Below the pieces are notes generated by a model. The model ran no database searches. It saw nothing but the letters and a program-made list of their open reading frames with translations, and had not been told where the DNA came from. This document shows positions 55,311 through 63,222 of a stretch of 64,000 nt of DNA, in pieces. This DNA comes from Dinoroseobacter shibae DFL 12 = DSM 16493 (GTDB taxonomy: Bacteria > Pseudomonadota > Alphaproteobacteria > Rhodobacterales > Rhodobacteraceae). The stretch lies in contig NC_009952.1 in assembly GCF_000018145.1 (NCBI RefSeq), positions 1,302,001-1,366,000 of the forward strand, in the 5' to 3' direction. The translations under genes and the position numbers were made by a program. The first letter of the stretch is position 1, and the number at the start of each line of letters is the position of its first letter.

Positions 55311-55975
55311 TCCGCCTGCATCACTGCCCGCAGACCCGGTCCATGCGGACCCTGTGGCTCATCCAGGAGCTGGGGCTGGACGCCGAAATCCGGATCTATC
55401 CCTTCGACAAGACCTTGCGCAGCCCGGAATTCCTGGCCCTGTCGCCCGCGGGCCGGGTGCCCGCCCTGGAGATCGACGGCGAGGTCATGGTCGAGACCGG
55501 CGCCATCACCGAGTACCTGTGCGAGCGGTTCTCGCCCGACGGGCTGGGCCGCAGCCCCGGCAGCATGGAGCGGATGGACTGGCTGGTCCTGGTGCATTTC
55601 GCCGAGACGCTCAGCGCCCATGTGGCGGCCCTGACCCAGCAGCATGTGATGCTCTACGACGACGCCATGCGCTCCCCGATCCTGACCCGGCTGGAGGCGC
55701 GGCGGCTGGAGAAATGCTATGCCGCGCTGGAGGCCAGGCTGACCAAGGGGTTCGCGGCGCGCACACTTCTGGAAAGCGGGTTTTCGGCGGCGGATGTCAG
55801 CGTCGGGCAGGCGGTCTACATGGGGCGGCATTTCGCGGCGCTGGAGCCGTATCCGGCGCTGGCGGACTGGTATGCGCGCATGGCCGAGCGGCCCGCGTTC
55901 CAGGCCTCGCTGCCGGAGCCGGGAACGGGCATCTATGACCGCGACTTCTATGCGCCGCTGGATGACCGGCCATGA
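55307..55975 (+). CDS. Glutathione S-transferase family protein
   Basis: A 222-aa two-domain GST. The N-terminal thioredoxin-like domain starts with HHCPQTRSMRTLWLIQELGL and has the cis-Pro motif GRVPAL and the glutathione-binding ETGAI (residues 64-68); a helical C-terminal domain follows. Its start overlaps mccA and its end overlaps the HMG-CoA lyase gene by 4 bp each, an arrangement that links it tightly to leucine breakdown. A maleylacetoacetate isomerase-like or detoxifying role is possible; nothing in the sequence fixes it. Confidence 0.85.
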   Translation: MIRLHHCPQTRSMRTLWLIQELGLDAEIRIYPFDKTLRSPEFLALSPAGRVPALEIDGEVMVETGAITEYLCERFSPDGLGRSPGSMERMDWLVLVHFAETLSAHVAALTQQHVMLYDDAMRSPILTRLEARRLEKCYAALEARLTKGFAARTLLESGFSAADVSVGQAVYMGRHFAALEPYPALADWYARMAERPAFQASLPEPGTGIYDRDFYAPLDDRP

Positions 55976-56835
55976 GCCATGCGGTCGAGATCGTCGAGGT
56001 CGGCCCGCGCGACGGTTTGCAGAACGAGCCGGGGGTGATCGCGACCGCGCGGAAGGTCGCCCTGGTCGATACGCTGAGCCGCGTCGGCTTCCGGCGGATC
56101 GAGGTGGCGAGCTTCGTCAGCCCGAAATGGGTGCCGCAGATGGCCGATAGCGCCGAGGTGCTGGCCGGGATCGCCCGCGCGCCGGGGGTGCGGTACGGCG
56201 CGCTGGCGCCGAACCTGCGCGGGTTCGAGGCGGCCCTGGCCGCGCAGGCCGACGAGGTGGCGATCTTCGGGGCGGCGAGCGAGGGGTTCTCGCAGGCCAA
56301 TCTGAACTGTTCGATCGACGAGAGCTTTGCGCGGTTCGCGCCGATCTGCGCGGCGGCGGCGGAGGCCGCGCTGCCGGTGCGGGGGTATGTTTCCTGCGTG
56401 ACGGAGTGCCCCTATGACGGCCCGACCCCGCCCGAGGCGGTCGCGCGGGTGGCCGCGCGCCTGCGGGCGCTGGGATGCTACGAGGTCTCGCTGGGCGAGA
56501 CGCTGGGGCGCGCGACCCCTCGGGCGGTGGCGCGGATGCTGGAGGCCGTGCTGGCGGAGCTGCCCGCGGCGGAGCTGGCCGGGCATTTCCACGACACCGC
56601 CGGGCGGGCCCTGGCCAATATCGATGCCGCACTCGACGCGGGGCTGCGGGTCTTCGATGCCTCCGCCGGGGGGCTGGGGGGCTGTCCCTATGCGCCCGGA
56701 GCGGCGGGCAACGTGGCGACCGAGGCCGTGGCGGCGCATCTCGCGGCGGCCGGTTACGAGACCGGGCTCGATCGCGACGCGCTGGACCGGGCGGCGCAGA
56801 TGGCGCGGGCCCTGCGCCGAAAGGAGCGCGCATGA
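55972..56835 (+). CDS. mvaB: Hydroxymethylglutaryl-CoA lyase
   Basis: A 287-aa TIM-barrel lyase splitting HMG-CoA into acetoacetate and acetyl-CoA, the last leucine-specific step. The metal/substrate motif VEVGPRDGLQNE is at residues 8-19, the second metal site HFHDTAG in the middle of the barrel, and the catalytic Cys238 in GGLGGCPYAPGAAGN. It overlaps the preceding GST gene and following hydratase by 4 bp. Confidence 0.94.
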   Translation: MSHAVEIVEVGPRDGLQNEPGVIATARKVALVDTLSRVGFRRIEVASFVSPKWVPQMADSAEVLAGIARAPGVRYGALAPNLRGFEAALAAQADEVAIFGAASEGFSQANLNCSIDESFARFAPICAAAAEAALPVRGYVSCVTECPYDGPTPPEAVARVAARLRALGCYEVSLGETLGRATPRAVARMLEAVLAELPAAELAGHFHDTAGRALANIDAALDAGLRVFDASAGGLGGCPYAPGAAGNVATEAVAAHLAAAGYETGLDRDALDRAAQMARALRRKERA

Positions 56836-57620
56836 CGAGATTCGAGACACTTGAGGTTGCGCGGGACGGGCGCGGGGTCGTGACGGTCACCCTGGCGCGC
56901 CCGGACAAGCACAACGCCATGAATGCCGCGATGATCGCCGAGTTGCACGGTCTCGCCCGGAGCCTTGCCGCGGATGCGGCGGTCCGGGTGGTGGTGCTGA
57001 CCGGGGCGGGCCGGAGTTTCTGCGCCGGTGGCGATCTGGGCTGGATGCGCGCGCAGATGGCGGCGGACCCTGACACCCGGTCGCGGGAGGCGCGCAGCCT
57101 GGCGCAGATGCTGGGCGCGTGGAACACGCTGCCCAAGCCGGTGATCGGGCGTATCCAGGGGCAGGCCTTCGGCGGGGGTGTCGGGCTGATGGCCGTCTGC
57201 GACGTGGCGGTGGGGGTGCAGGACGCCCGGTTCGGGTTGACCGAGACGCGGCTCGGGCTGATCCCGGCGACGATCGGGCCCTATGTTGTAGCGCGCATGG
57301 GCCAGGCCTGCGCGCGGCGGGTGTTCATGTCGGCCCGGCTCTTCGATGGGGCCGAGGCGGTCCGGCTGGGCCTTCTGGCGCGGGCGGTGCCGGAGGCGGA
57401 GTTGGACGCCGCCGTGGAGGCCGAGGTGGCGCCCTATCTCGCGGTGGCGCCGGGGGCGGTGGCGGCGGCCAAGGCGCTGACGCTGGAGCTGGGCGGCACG
57501 GTCACCGAGGCGCAGATCGACGCGACCGTGGCGGCGCTGCGCGAAAGGTGGGAAAGCGACGAGGCGGCCGAGGGGATCGCCGCCTTCTTCGACAAGCGCA
57601 AAGCGCGATGGGCATCCTGA
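56832..57620 (+). CDS. liuC: Enoyl-CoA hydratase, probable methylglutaconyl-CoA hydratase
   Basis: A 262-aa crotonase-fold enzyme. The oxyanion motif HNAMNAAM near residues 27-34, the second SFCAGGDLGWM and the GGGVGLMAVCD region, together with a catalytic Glu in LTETRLGLIPATIGPYV, match the hydratase that converts 3-methylglutaconyl-CoA to HMG-CoA. Substrate is assigned from operon context. It starts within a 4-bp overlap with mvaB and ends the operon. Confidence 0.86.
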   Translation: MTRFETLEVARDGRGVVTVTLARPDKHNAMNAAMIAELHGLARSLAADAAVRVVVLTGAGRSFCAGGDLGWMRAQMAADPDTRSREARSLAQMLGAWNTLPKPVIGRIQGQAFGGGVGLMAVCDVAVGVQDARFGLTETRLGLIPATIGPYVVARMGQACARRVFMSARLFDGAEAVRLGLLARAVPEAELDAAVEAEVAPYLAVAPGAVAAAKALTLELGGTVTEAQIDATVAALRERWESDEAAEGIAAFFDKRKARWAS

Positions 57621-57759
57621 TCTGTCCGGGCGGAACCGGCTGGAAACCGCGCTTGCGCATTGGGCGCGCGTGAGACCTCTTGCGTTGCGGCGGTTGCGGC
57701 CGCATCCTTTCACGCAGGCTGTCGGGACAGGCAGTGCGTGCAGTAAAAGGACAGGAAAT

Positions 57760-57978
57760 ATGACCCTATCTCGCAGTTTCGTTTTGGGCCTCGTCGTGAT
57801 CGGCGCCGGGGCCGTCGCCGGTTGCAGTGACAACCAGACCATCAATGCAGCCACCGGCGCGCTCGCCGGGGCGGCAGTGGGCAACCAGATCGGCAGTGGC
57901 AGCGGCCGTACCGCCGCCACCTTGCTTGGCGCCGCCGCCGGGGCGCAGGTGGGCGCCAGCCAGCCCGCGAGCCGCTAG
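57760..57978 (+). CDS. Small glycine-zipper lipoprotein
   Basis: A 72-aa protein with a lipoprotein signal: hydrophobic residues 6-20 and lipobox VAGC with the acylated Cys at residue 22. The mature part is one glycine/alanine zipper segment like the Rick_17kDa/OsmB-type 2TM anchors, suggesting insertion in the outer membrane. AGGA precedes ATG 57760. It converges on the next gene with only one base between the stop codons. Confidence 0.75.
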   Translation: MTLSRSFVLGLVVIGAGAVAGCSDNQTINAATGALAGAAVGNQIGSGSGRTAATLLGAAAGAQVGASQPASR

Positions 57979-57979
57979 G

Positions 57980-58588
57980 TCAGGACTGCGCCGGGGCCGA
58001 GCGCTTCCGGCGCAGCATCCCCAGCCCGCCGAGCCCCGCCAGCAACAGCAGCGCCGGCGCGGGCAGGGGGATCGGCGCGAGACCGGCTTCGAAATTTGCG
58101 AAGAACTCGTTGTCGATGCCGCCGACGGTTTCGGTGATCGTGAAGGTATCGAAAACCACGCCGGGCAGTCCGGAGAATTCCACCAGTTGTTCGGTATTGT
58201 CCGTGGGGCTGAAACTGGCCGAGAACACCTCCGTGCCATCGTCGAACAGCGCCAGGGTGAAGGTGCTGTCCTCGCAGACCGCATTACAGCCCTCGAGCAG
58301 TTGCGGCGTATTCGGTTCATAGACCTCGAAGCTCAGAGAGACCATGTCGCGGCCGGAGGCGAGCACGCCGGAGAAGCTCTCTTTCCCGCTGATGACGAGG
58401 GCCGCCCCGCCGAACACCGTGTCGAGATAGGTGATCGACGCAGGTGCGATCGAAGAGGGCGCGGTCGCCGTAATGTCGAAACCGCCGGGCCCAAGGGGGT
58501 TTGCCTCGAACACGGTGGCGGCGGAGGCGGGAAGGGCCGCGAGCAATGGGGCAGTGCAGAGCGCAGCGTGAAAAAAGCGTTTGATCAT
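57980..58588 (-). CDS. VPLPA-CTERM sorting domain protein
   Basis: A 202-aa secreted protein. Residues 1-23 are a signal peptide ending ASAAT. The C-terminus carries the motif PIPLPAPALLLLAG followed by a hydrophobic helix and the basic RRKR cluster, the alphaproteobacterial VPLPA-CTERM variant of PEP-CTERM signals, recognised by an exosortase and associated with exopolysaccharide-producing cells. The central domain has a beta-sandwich look with two Cys and is otherwise unknown. No exosortase gene lies in this window. Confidence 0.85.
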   Translation of the reverse strand: MIKRFFHAALCTAPLLAALPASAATVFEANPLGPGGFDITATAPSSIAPASITYLDTVFGGAALVISGKESFSGVLASGRDMVSLSFEVYEPNTPQLLEGCNAVCEDSTFTLALFDDGTEVFSASFSPTDNTEQLVEFSGLPGVVFDTFTITETVGGIDNEFFANFEAGLAPIPLPAPALLLLAGLGGLGMLRRKRSAPAQS

Positions 58589-58929
58589 GGGTAATCCTTC
58601 ATTGGCTGAAAATTAAGGAAACCCTGCCTGATGCGCCCCGTTTGCGTCAAGAGGGACGCGAGACGCGCCGTTCGCGGTAAAACCTGTATCGCAGGTTCGG
58701 TTTTGTGCTATGGTCGCGGCGCGGGAAGGGCGCCGGGTGAGGCGCCTGCGTCACCCCGTCTCTGGCACCCGCCCGCAAGGGTCTTACACTCGGGACAAAT
58801 CGGAGGCGTGTTTGCCGCAGGCGGTTCTGTTGACCGGCTCGGTATGCAACGGTAGACCCGCCCCGACCGGACCGACATGATCTGAGCCCACGAGCGCCTG
58901 CCCCGGCGCGCCGCAGGAAGGAGCCCCAC
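58589..58929. promoter_or_regulatory. Leader and promoter region of the nuo operon
   Basis: A 341-bp gap without a convincing gene. It contains an inverted repeat AACCTG-TATCG-CAGGTT at 58681-58697 and a possible promoter with TTGACC at 58830-58835 and TAGACC at 58853-58858 (17-bp spacer, weak -10) about 70 bp before nuoA. The gap must carry the promoters for nuo and for the divergent VPLPA-CTERM gene. Confidence 0.4.
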
Positions 58930-59295
58930 GTGGAAGAGTTGCTTCGAGAATACCTTCCGATCCTTGTTTTCCTGGCGATTGCCATCGGATTGGGCCTTGT
59001 CCTGATCCTCGCTGCGGTGATCCTCGCGGTGCGCAATCCGGACCCCGAGAAGGTGTCGGCCTATGAGTGCGGGTTCAACGCCTTCGACGATGCGCGGATG
59101 AAGTTCGACGTGCGCTTCTACCTGGTGGCGATTCTCTTCATCATCTTCGATCTGGAGGTCGCGTTCCTCTTCCCCTGGGCGGTGGCGTTCCAGGATGTGG
59201 GGGTCGTCGGGTTCTGGAGCATGATGGTTTTCCTGGCGGTCCTGACGATCGGGTTCGCCTACGAATGGAAAAAAGGAGCCCTCGAATGGGAGTGA
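58930..59295 (+). CDS. nuoA: NADH-quinone oxidoreductase subunit A
   Basis: A 121-aa membrane subunit of complex I with three helices (about residues 9-35, 65-85, 90-112). The conserved loop [23 protein letters not shown] (written here only by position, residues 45-67) contains the Cys shared by all NuoA proteins. Start is GTG 58930 with AAGGAG seven bases upstream. First gene of the operon; it overlaps nuoB by 10 bp. Confidence 0.95.
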   Translation: MEELLREYLPILVFLAIAIGLGLVLILAAVILAVRNPDPEKVSAYECGFNAFDDARMKFDVRFYLVAILFIIFDLEVAFLFPWAVAFQDVGVVGFWSMMVFLAVLTIGFAYEWKKGALEWE

Positions 59296-59819
59296 GCACC
59301 GCAGCCTATGACGCAGGCCCCGACAAGGAGCACGCGACGCAACTTCTCAACAACGAGTTGCAGGACAAGGGCTTTCTGCTGACCTCGACCGAGGACATCA
59401 TCAACTGGGCGCGCACCGGCTCGCTGCACTGGATGACCTTCGGTCTGGCCTGCTGCGCGGTCGAGATGATGCACACCTCGATGCCGCGCTACGATGCCGA
59501 ACGCTTCGGGATCGCGCCGCGCGCCTCGCCGCGCCAGTCGGACGTGATGATCGTGGCCGGCACGCTGACCAACAAGATGGCGCCCGCGCTGCGCAAGGTC
59601 TACGACCAGATGCCCGAGCCGCGCTACGTGATCTCGATGGGGTCCTGCGCCAATGGCGGGGGCTATTACCATTACAGCTATTCGGTGGTGCGCGGCTGCG
59701 ACCGCGTGGTGCCCGTGGACATCTATGTCCCCGGCTGCCCGCCGACGGCGGAGGCGCTGCTCTACGGTCTGTTGCAGTTGCAGCGCAAGATCCGCCGGAC
59801 CGGAACGATCGTGCGGTGA
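59286..59819 (+). CDS. nuoB: NADH-quinone oxidoreductase subunit B
   Basis: A 177-aa hydrophilic subunit holding cluster N2. The adjacent cysteines in [10 protein letters not shown] (about residues 56-60), plus Cys in [10 protein letters not shown] and VPGCPPT, are the four ligands. It connects the peripheral arm to the quinone site. ATG 59286 overlaps nuoA by 10 bp. A 90-bp gap to nuoC follows. Confidence 0.97.
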   Translation: MGVSTAAYDAGPDKEHATQLLNNELQDKGFLLTSTEDIINWARTGSLHWMTFGLACCAVEMMHTSMPRYDAERFGIAPRASPRQSDVMIVAGTLTNKMAPALRKVYDQMPEPRYVISMGSCANGGGYYHYSYSVVRGCDRVVPVDIYVPGCPPTAEALLYGLLQLQRKIRRTGTIVR

Positions 59820-59909
59820 CGCGCGTTGGCCGCGGCGACGCGGTATGAACGAGCGCGTGCTGTGCCGCGCGCAGGACGACAGATGCGCGGACGCGCAGGA
59901 GAGACGACC

Positions 59910-60530
59910 ATGACCGCAGCCCTCCAGGAGCTGGCCGCTCATATCGAGATGAAACGCCCCGATTGCGTGATCTCGACCGAGATCGCCCATGACGAGCTGA
60001 CCGTGGTGGCAACACCGAATTCGATTGTCGGCTTGGTGGCGTTTCTCAAGACGGACGCGACCTGCAAGTTCTCCACCCTGATCGACATCACGGCGGTGGA
60101 CTACCCCGAGCGCGCGCAACGCTTCGACGTGGTCTACCACTTCCTGTCGATGTACCAGAACCACCGCATCCGCATCCGGGTGCCGGTGCGCGAGGACGAC
60201 ATCGTGCCCTCGATCATCTCCGAACACCCGTCGGCCAACTGGTTCGAGCGCGAGGTGTTCGACATGTTCGGCATCCTGTTCTCGGGCCATCCCGACCTGC
60301 GGCGGATCCTCACGGATTACGGGTTTCGCGGCTACCCGCTGCGCAAGGACTTCCCGACCACGGGCTACACCGAGGTGCGGTATGACGAGGAGAAGAAGCG
60401 CGTCGTATATGAGCCGGTGAACCTGGTGCAGGAATACCGTCAGTTCGACTTCATGTCGCCCTGGGAAGGCGCGGAATACATCCTGCCCGGCGACGAGAAG
60501 ACCGACGACAAAGCAGAGGCCAAGGGCTGA
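59910..60530 (+). CDS. nuoC: NADH-quinone oxidoreductase subunit C
   Basis: A 206-aa subunit of the peripheral arm, separate from NuoD here. The family signature ERE[33 protein letters not shown] is present around residues 110-150. It ends in a short charged tail. The following sulfotransferase gene begins 4 bp later. Confidence 0.96.
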   Translation: MTAALQELAAHIEMKRPDCVISTEIAHDELTVVATPNSIVGLVAFLKTDATCKFSTLIDITAVDYPERAQRFDVVYHFLSMYQNHRIRIRVPVREDDIVPSIISEHPSANWFEREVFDMFGILFSGHPDLRRILTDYGFRGYPLRKDFPTTGYTEVRYDEEKKRVVYEPVNLVQEYRQFDFMSPWEGAEYILPGDEKTDDKAEAKG

Positions 60531-60534
60531 GCCG

Positions 60535-61413
60535 ATGGCCGATGTCACGCTCCTGTTCGGGATCGGTGCCACGAAAGCGGGCACGAGCTGGCTCCAGTAC
60601 TACCTGGATCGCCACCCGGAGGTGCATCTTTGGACCCACAAGGAGCTGCATTACTTCGACGCACTGGATCGCGACCAGGTGATGGAGCAGATCGACGGGC
60701 TATGTGACAAGCGGGCGGGTCTGCGGGCGCGGATGCGCGACGCCTCGGGCGCCGAGCATGACAGGCTGCGTTTCGAAGTGGCCGAGATCGACCGCTATCT
60801 CGGCCTGCTGGGGCAGGGGGTCGAGCGGCCCCAGGCCTATGTCGCCTTCCTCAAAAAGGGGCGCAAGGGCGCGAGGGTCGTGGGGGATATCACGCCGGCC
60901 TATGCGCTGCTCTCGGAGGACCGTCTGCGGTCCATGGCCGCCCTCGGACCGGTGACGAAATTCATCTACCTGTTGCGCGATCCCATCGACCGGCTGTGGT
61001 CCAATATCCGCATGATGGCGGGCTGGAAGGGCGGGTCCGAGAAGGACATCGCCGATCGGGCCAACTGGATCTTCGACCGCTGGACCCGGGGCGAAGAGAA
61101 GGCCCTGGCGGAGCGCTGCGACTACGAGGGGCCGCTGACGCGGATCCTGTCGGCGATCCCCGAAAAGGACCGCTTCCTGGGCTTTTACGAAGAGCTGTTC
61201 CGCCCCGAGACCGTGGCGCGGATCTGTGCCTTTCTCGGGATCGCGTCGCGCCCCGCGCCGCTGGAGACCCGGGTGCATGCAAGCGCGCCCATCGCGCTGG
61301 AGCCGGGCCGCCGCGCCATCGCGGCCGAGGCGCTGGCGCCGCAATATGACCATGTACACCGCCTGATCGGCCGCATCCCTGCGGGCTGGCACGCGGCAGA
61401 AGTTGGAGTGTAA
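60535..61413 (+). CDS. Sulfotransferase domain protein embedded in the nuo operon
   Basis: A 292-aa cytosolic protein with both PAPS-binding motifs: the 5'-phosphosulfate loop GATKAGTSWL (about residues 11-20) and the 3'-phosphate region YLLRDPIDRLWSNIRM near residues 145-160. A catalytic-type His or Lys occurs in HKELHYFD. Such enzymes sulfate lipids, carbohydrates or small molecules. It lies tightly between nuoC (4 bp) and nuoD (3 bp) on the same strand, so it must be on the nuo transcript. No complex I role is known for it; the acceptor cannot be told from sequence. Confidence 0.87.
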   Translation: MADVTLLFGIGATKAGTSWLQYYLDRHPEVHLWTHKELHYFDALDRDQVMEQIDGLCDKRAGLRARMRDASGAEHDRLRFEVAEIDRYLGLLGQGVERPQAYVAFLKKGRKGARVVGDITPAYALLSEDRLRSMAALGPVTKFIYLLRDPIDRLWSNIRMMAGWKGGSEKDIADRANWIFDRWTRGEEKALAERCDYEGPLTRILSAIPEKDRFLGFYEELFRPETVARICAFLGIASRPAPLETRVHASAPIALEPGRRAIAAEALAPQYDHVHRLIGRIPAGWHAAEVGV

Positions 61414-61416
61414 CCG

Positions 61417-62631
61417 ATGATGGACGGCACGAATTTCGACGATGCCCTCACGGGCGAGCAGAAGATCCGCAACTTCAACATCAACTTCGGGCCTCAGCAC
61501 CCGGCGGCCCACGGGGTGCTGCGGCTGGTGCTGGAGCTGGACGGCGAGATCGTGGAGCGGTGCGATCCCCATATCGGGCTTCTGCACCGCGGCACCGAAA
61601 AGCTGATGGAGAGCCGCACCTACCTGCAGAACCTGCCCTATTTCGACCGGCTCGACTACGTCGCCCCGATGAACCAGGAGCACGCCTGGTGCCTGGCCAT
61701 CGAGAAGCTGACCGGCACGGTCGTGCCCCGGCGCGGCTCCCTGATCCGGGTGCTCTATTGCGAGATCGGGCGCATCCTGAACCATCTGCTGAACATCACC
61801 ACGCAAGCGATGGACGTGGGCGCGCTGACCCCGCCGCTCTGGGGCTTCGAGGAGCGCGAGAAGCTCATGGTGTTCTACGAGCGGGCCTGCGGCGCGCGGC
61901 TTCACGCGGCCTATTTCCGGCCCGGTGGCGTGCACCAGGACCTGCCGCCGGACCTGCTGGACGACATCGAGGCCTGGAGCCACGAGTTCCCGTCCGTCAT
62001 GGACGATATCGACGGGCTTCTGACGGAAAACCGGATCTTCAAGCAGCGCAATTGCGACATTGGCGTGGTCACCGAGGAGGAGATCCTCGAATGGGGTTAT
62101 TCCGGCGTGATGGTGCGCGGCTCGGGCCTGGCCTGGGATCTGCGCCGCGCGCAGCCCTATGAATGCTACGACGAGTTCGACTTCCAGATCCCCGTGGGCA
62201 AGAACGGCGACTGCTACGATCGCTATCTCGTGCGGATGCAGGAGATGCGCGAGAGCCTCAAGATCATCCAGCAGGCCATCGTCAAGCTGCGCGAGACCAA
62301 GGGCGACGTGCTGGCGCGCGGCAAGCTGACCCCACCGTCGCGGGCGGACATGAAGACCTCGATGGAGGCGCTGATCCATCACTTCAAGCTCTATACCGAG
62401 GGGTTCCACGTGCCCGCGGGTGAGGTCTATGCCGCGGTCGAGGCGCCCAAGGGCGAGTTCGGCGTGTTCCTGAAATCCGATGGCACCAACAGGCCCTACC
62501 GCGCCAAGATCCGCGCGCCCGGGTATCTGCACCTGCAATCGATGGACCATGTGGCCAAGGGTCACCAGCTGGCGGACGTGGCCGCGATCATCGGCACCAT
62601 GGACGTGGTTTTCGGGGAGATCGATCGATGA
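61417..62631 (+). CDS. nuoD: NADH-quinone oxidoreductase subunit D
   Basis: A 404-aa subunit forming the quinone pocket with NuoB. Motifs include [14 protein letters not shown] (residues about 24-37) with the quinone-site His, [28 protein letters not shown], and the C-terminal [31 protein letters not shown] region. The second Met codon may be the real start. It overlaps the next small ORF by 4 bp. Confidence 0.97.
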   Translation: MMDGTNFDDALTGEQKIRNFNINFGPQHPAAHGVLRLVLELDGEIVERCDPHIGLLHRGTEKLMESRTYLQNLPYFDRLDYVAPMNQEHAWCLAIEKLTGTVVPRRGSLIRVLYCEIGRILNHLLNITTQAMDVGALTPPLWGFEEREKLMVFYERACGARLHAAYFRPGGVHQDLPPDLLDDIEAWSHEFPSVMDDIDGLLTENRIFKQRNCDIGVVTEEEILEWGYSGVMVRGSGLAWDLRRAQPYECYDEFDFQIPVGKNGDCYDRYLVRMQEMRESLKIIQQAIVKLRETKGDVLARGKLTPPSRADMKTSMEALIHHFKLYTEGFHVPAGEVYAAVEAPKGEFGVFLKSDGTNRPYRAKIRAPGYLHLQSMDHVAKGHQLADVAAIIGTMDVVFGEIDR

Positions 62632-62816
62632 GCATGATGGTTGCACAGGTTGTGCTCGGCGTATCGCTGATCGGGATCTGCGTCGGGCTGGTCGTCGGTG
62701 TGATGGGCGCGCTCAACCACCAGCGGGGCCGGCTGGTTCTGGGCGGCGCCCTGACCGTGATCGGCACCATCGCGCTGTTCGTCGCCATGGGCAGCTTCGG
62801 GTCGGCGGCGGTGTGA
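62628..62816 (+). CDS. Small two-helix membrane protein in the nuo operon
   Basis: A 62-aa protein with two hydrophobic helices (about residues 5-28 and 36-57) joined by a basic loop. It begins inside nuoD through a 4-bp ATGA overlap and so is translationally coupled. I know no family function. Unassigned reading frames of this kind are established members of Rhodobacter nuo clusters. Confidence 0.7.
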   Translation: MSMMVAQVVLGVSLIGICVGLVVGVMGALNHQRGRLVLGGALTVIGTIALFVAMGSFGSAAV

Positions 62817-62842
62817 CCGCACCCGCCCCGGGAAACGAGAGA

Positions 62843-62959
62843 ATGAAAGAAACGACCATGTGCCTGCCTTCGATCACCGCCCCTGTCGGGCCCGCCGCCT
62901 GCAAGGTGGGTGCGCAGCGCGCCCCGCGTGGGGCGCTGTGCCGGGGAGATCGCGGATGA
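62843..62959 (+). CDS. Possible 38-aa cysteine-containing protein in the nuo operon
   Basis: A 38-aa basic, soluble frame with three Cys and no recognised domain. GAGAG lies before ATG 62843, and its stop overlaps the next ATG by 4 bp (ATGATG), which supports a genuine coupled gene, but the size makes it uncertain. A second ATG at residue 6 is possible. Confidence 0.4.
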   Translation: MKETTMCLPSITAPVGPAACKVGAQRAPRGALCRGDRG

Positions 62960-63222
62960 TGTGGATCGCGGTCGGGTTCGGGGCGGTTTTCGGTCTGTCC
63001 TTCTGGGCAAGTGCCGCGGCGGGGAAGGCATCACGTTCGTCCCTGCTGGGCATGATCGTCGGGCTGATCGCCCTTGCGGGCCTGTTGGTCGCCTATCTGG
63101 CCGGTTTGGCCATCTGGCTGCGCGCCGAGTTGCGCAGCTTTATCGAGACGTATTTACCGCAACTGGTCGAGCGGCTTCTGCTGATCCTCGAACAGGTTGC
63201 GCCACTGAGGGAAACGATCTGA
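62956..63222 (+). CDS. Small membrane protein before nuoE
   Basis: An 88-aa protein with two hydrophobic helices (about residues 3-20 and 30-52) and a C-terminal amphipathic, acidic region (residues 60-85). The ATGATG start overlaps the preceding small frame by 4 bp and its stop shares one base with nuoE, so it is coupled on both sides. No family recognised. Position in the operon suggests assembly or membrane attachment but that is inference. Confidence 0.65.
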   Translation: MMWIAVGFGAVFGLSFWASAAAGKASRSSLLGMIVGLIALAGLLVAYLAGLAIWLRAELRSFIETYLPQLVERLLLILEQVAPLRETI

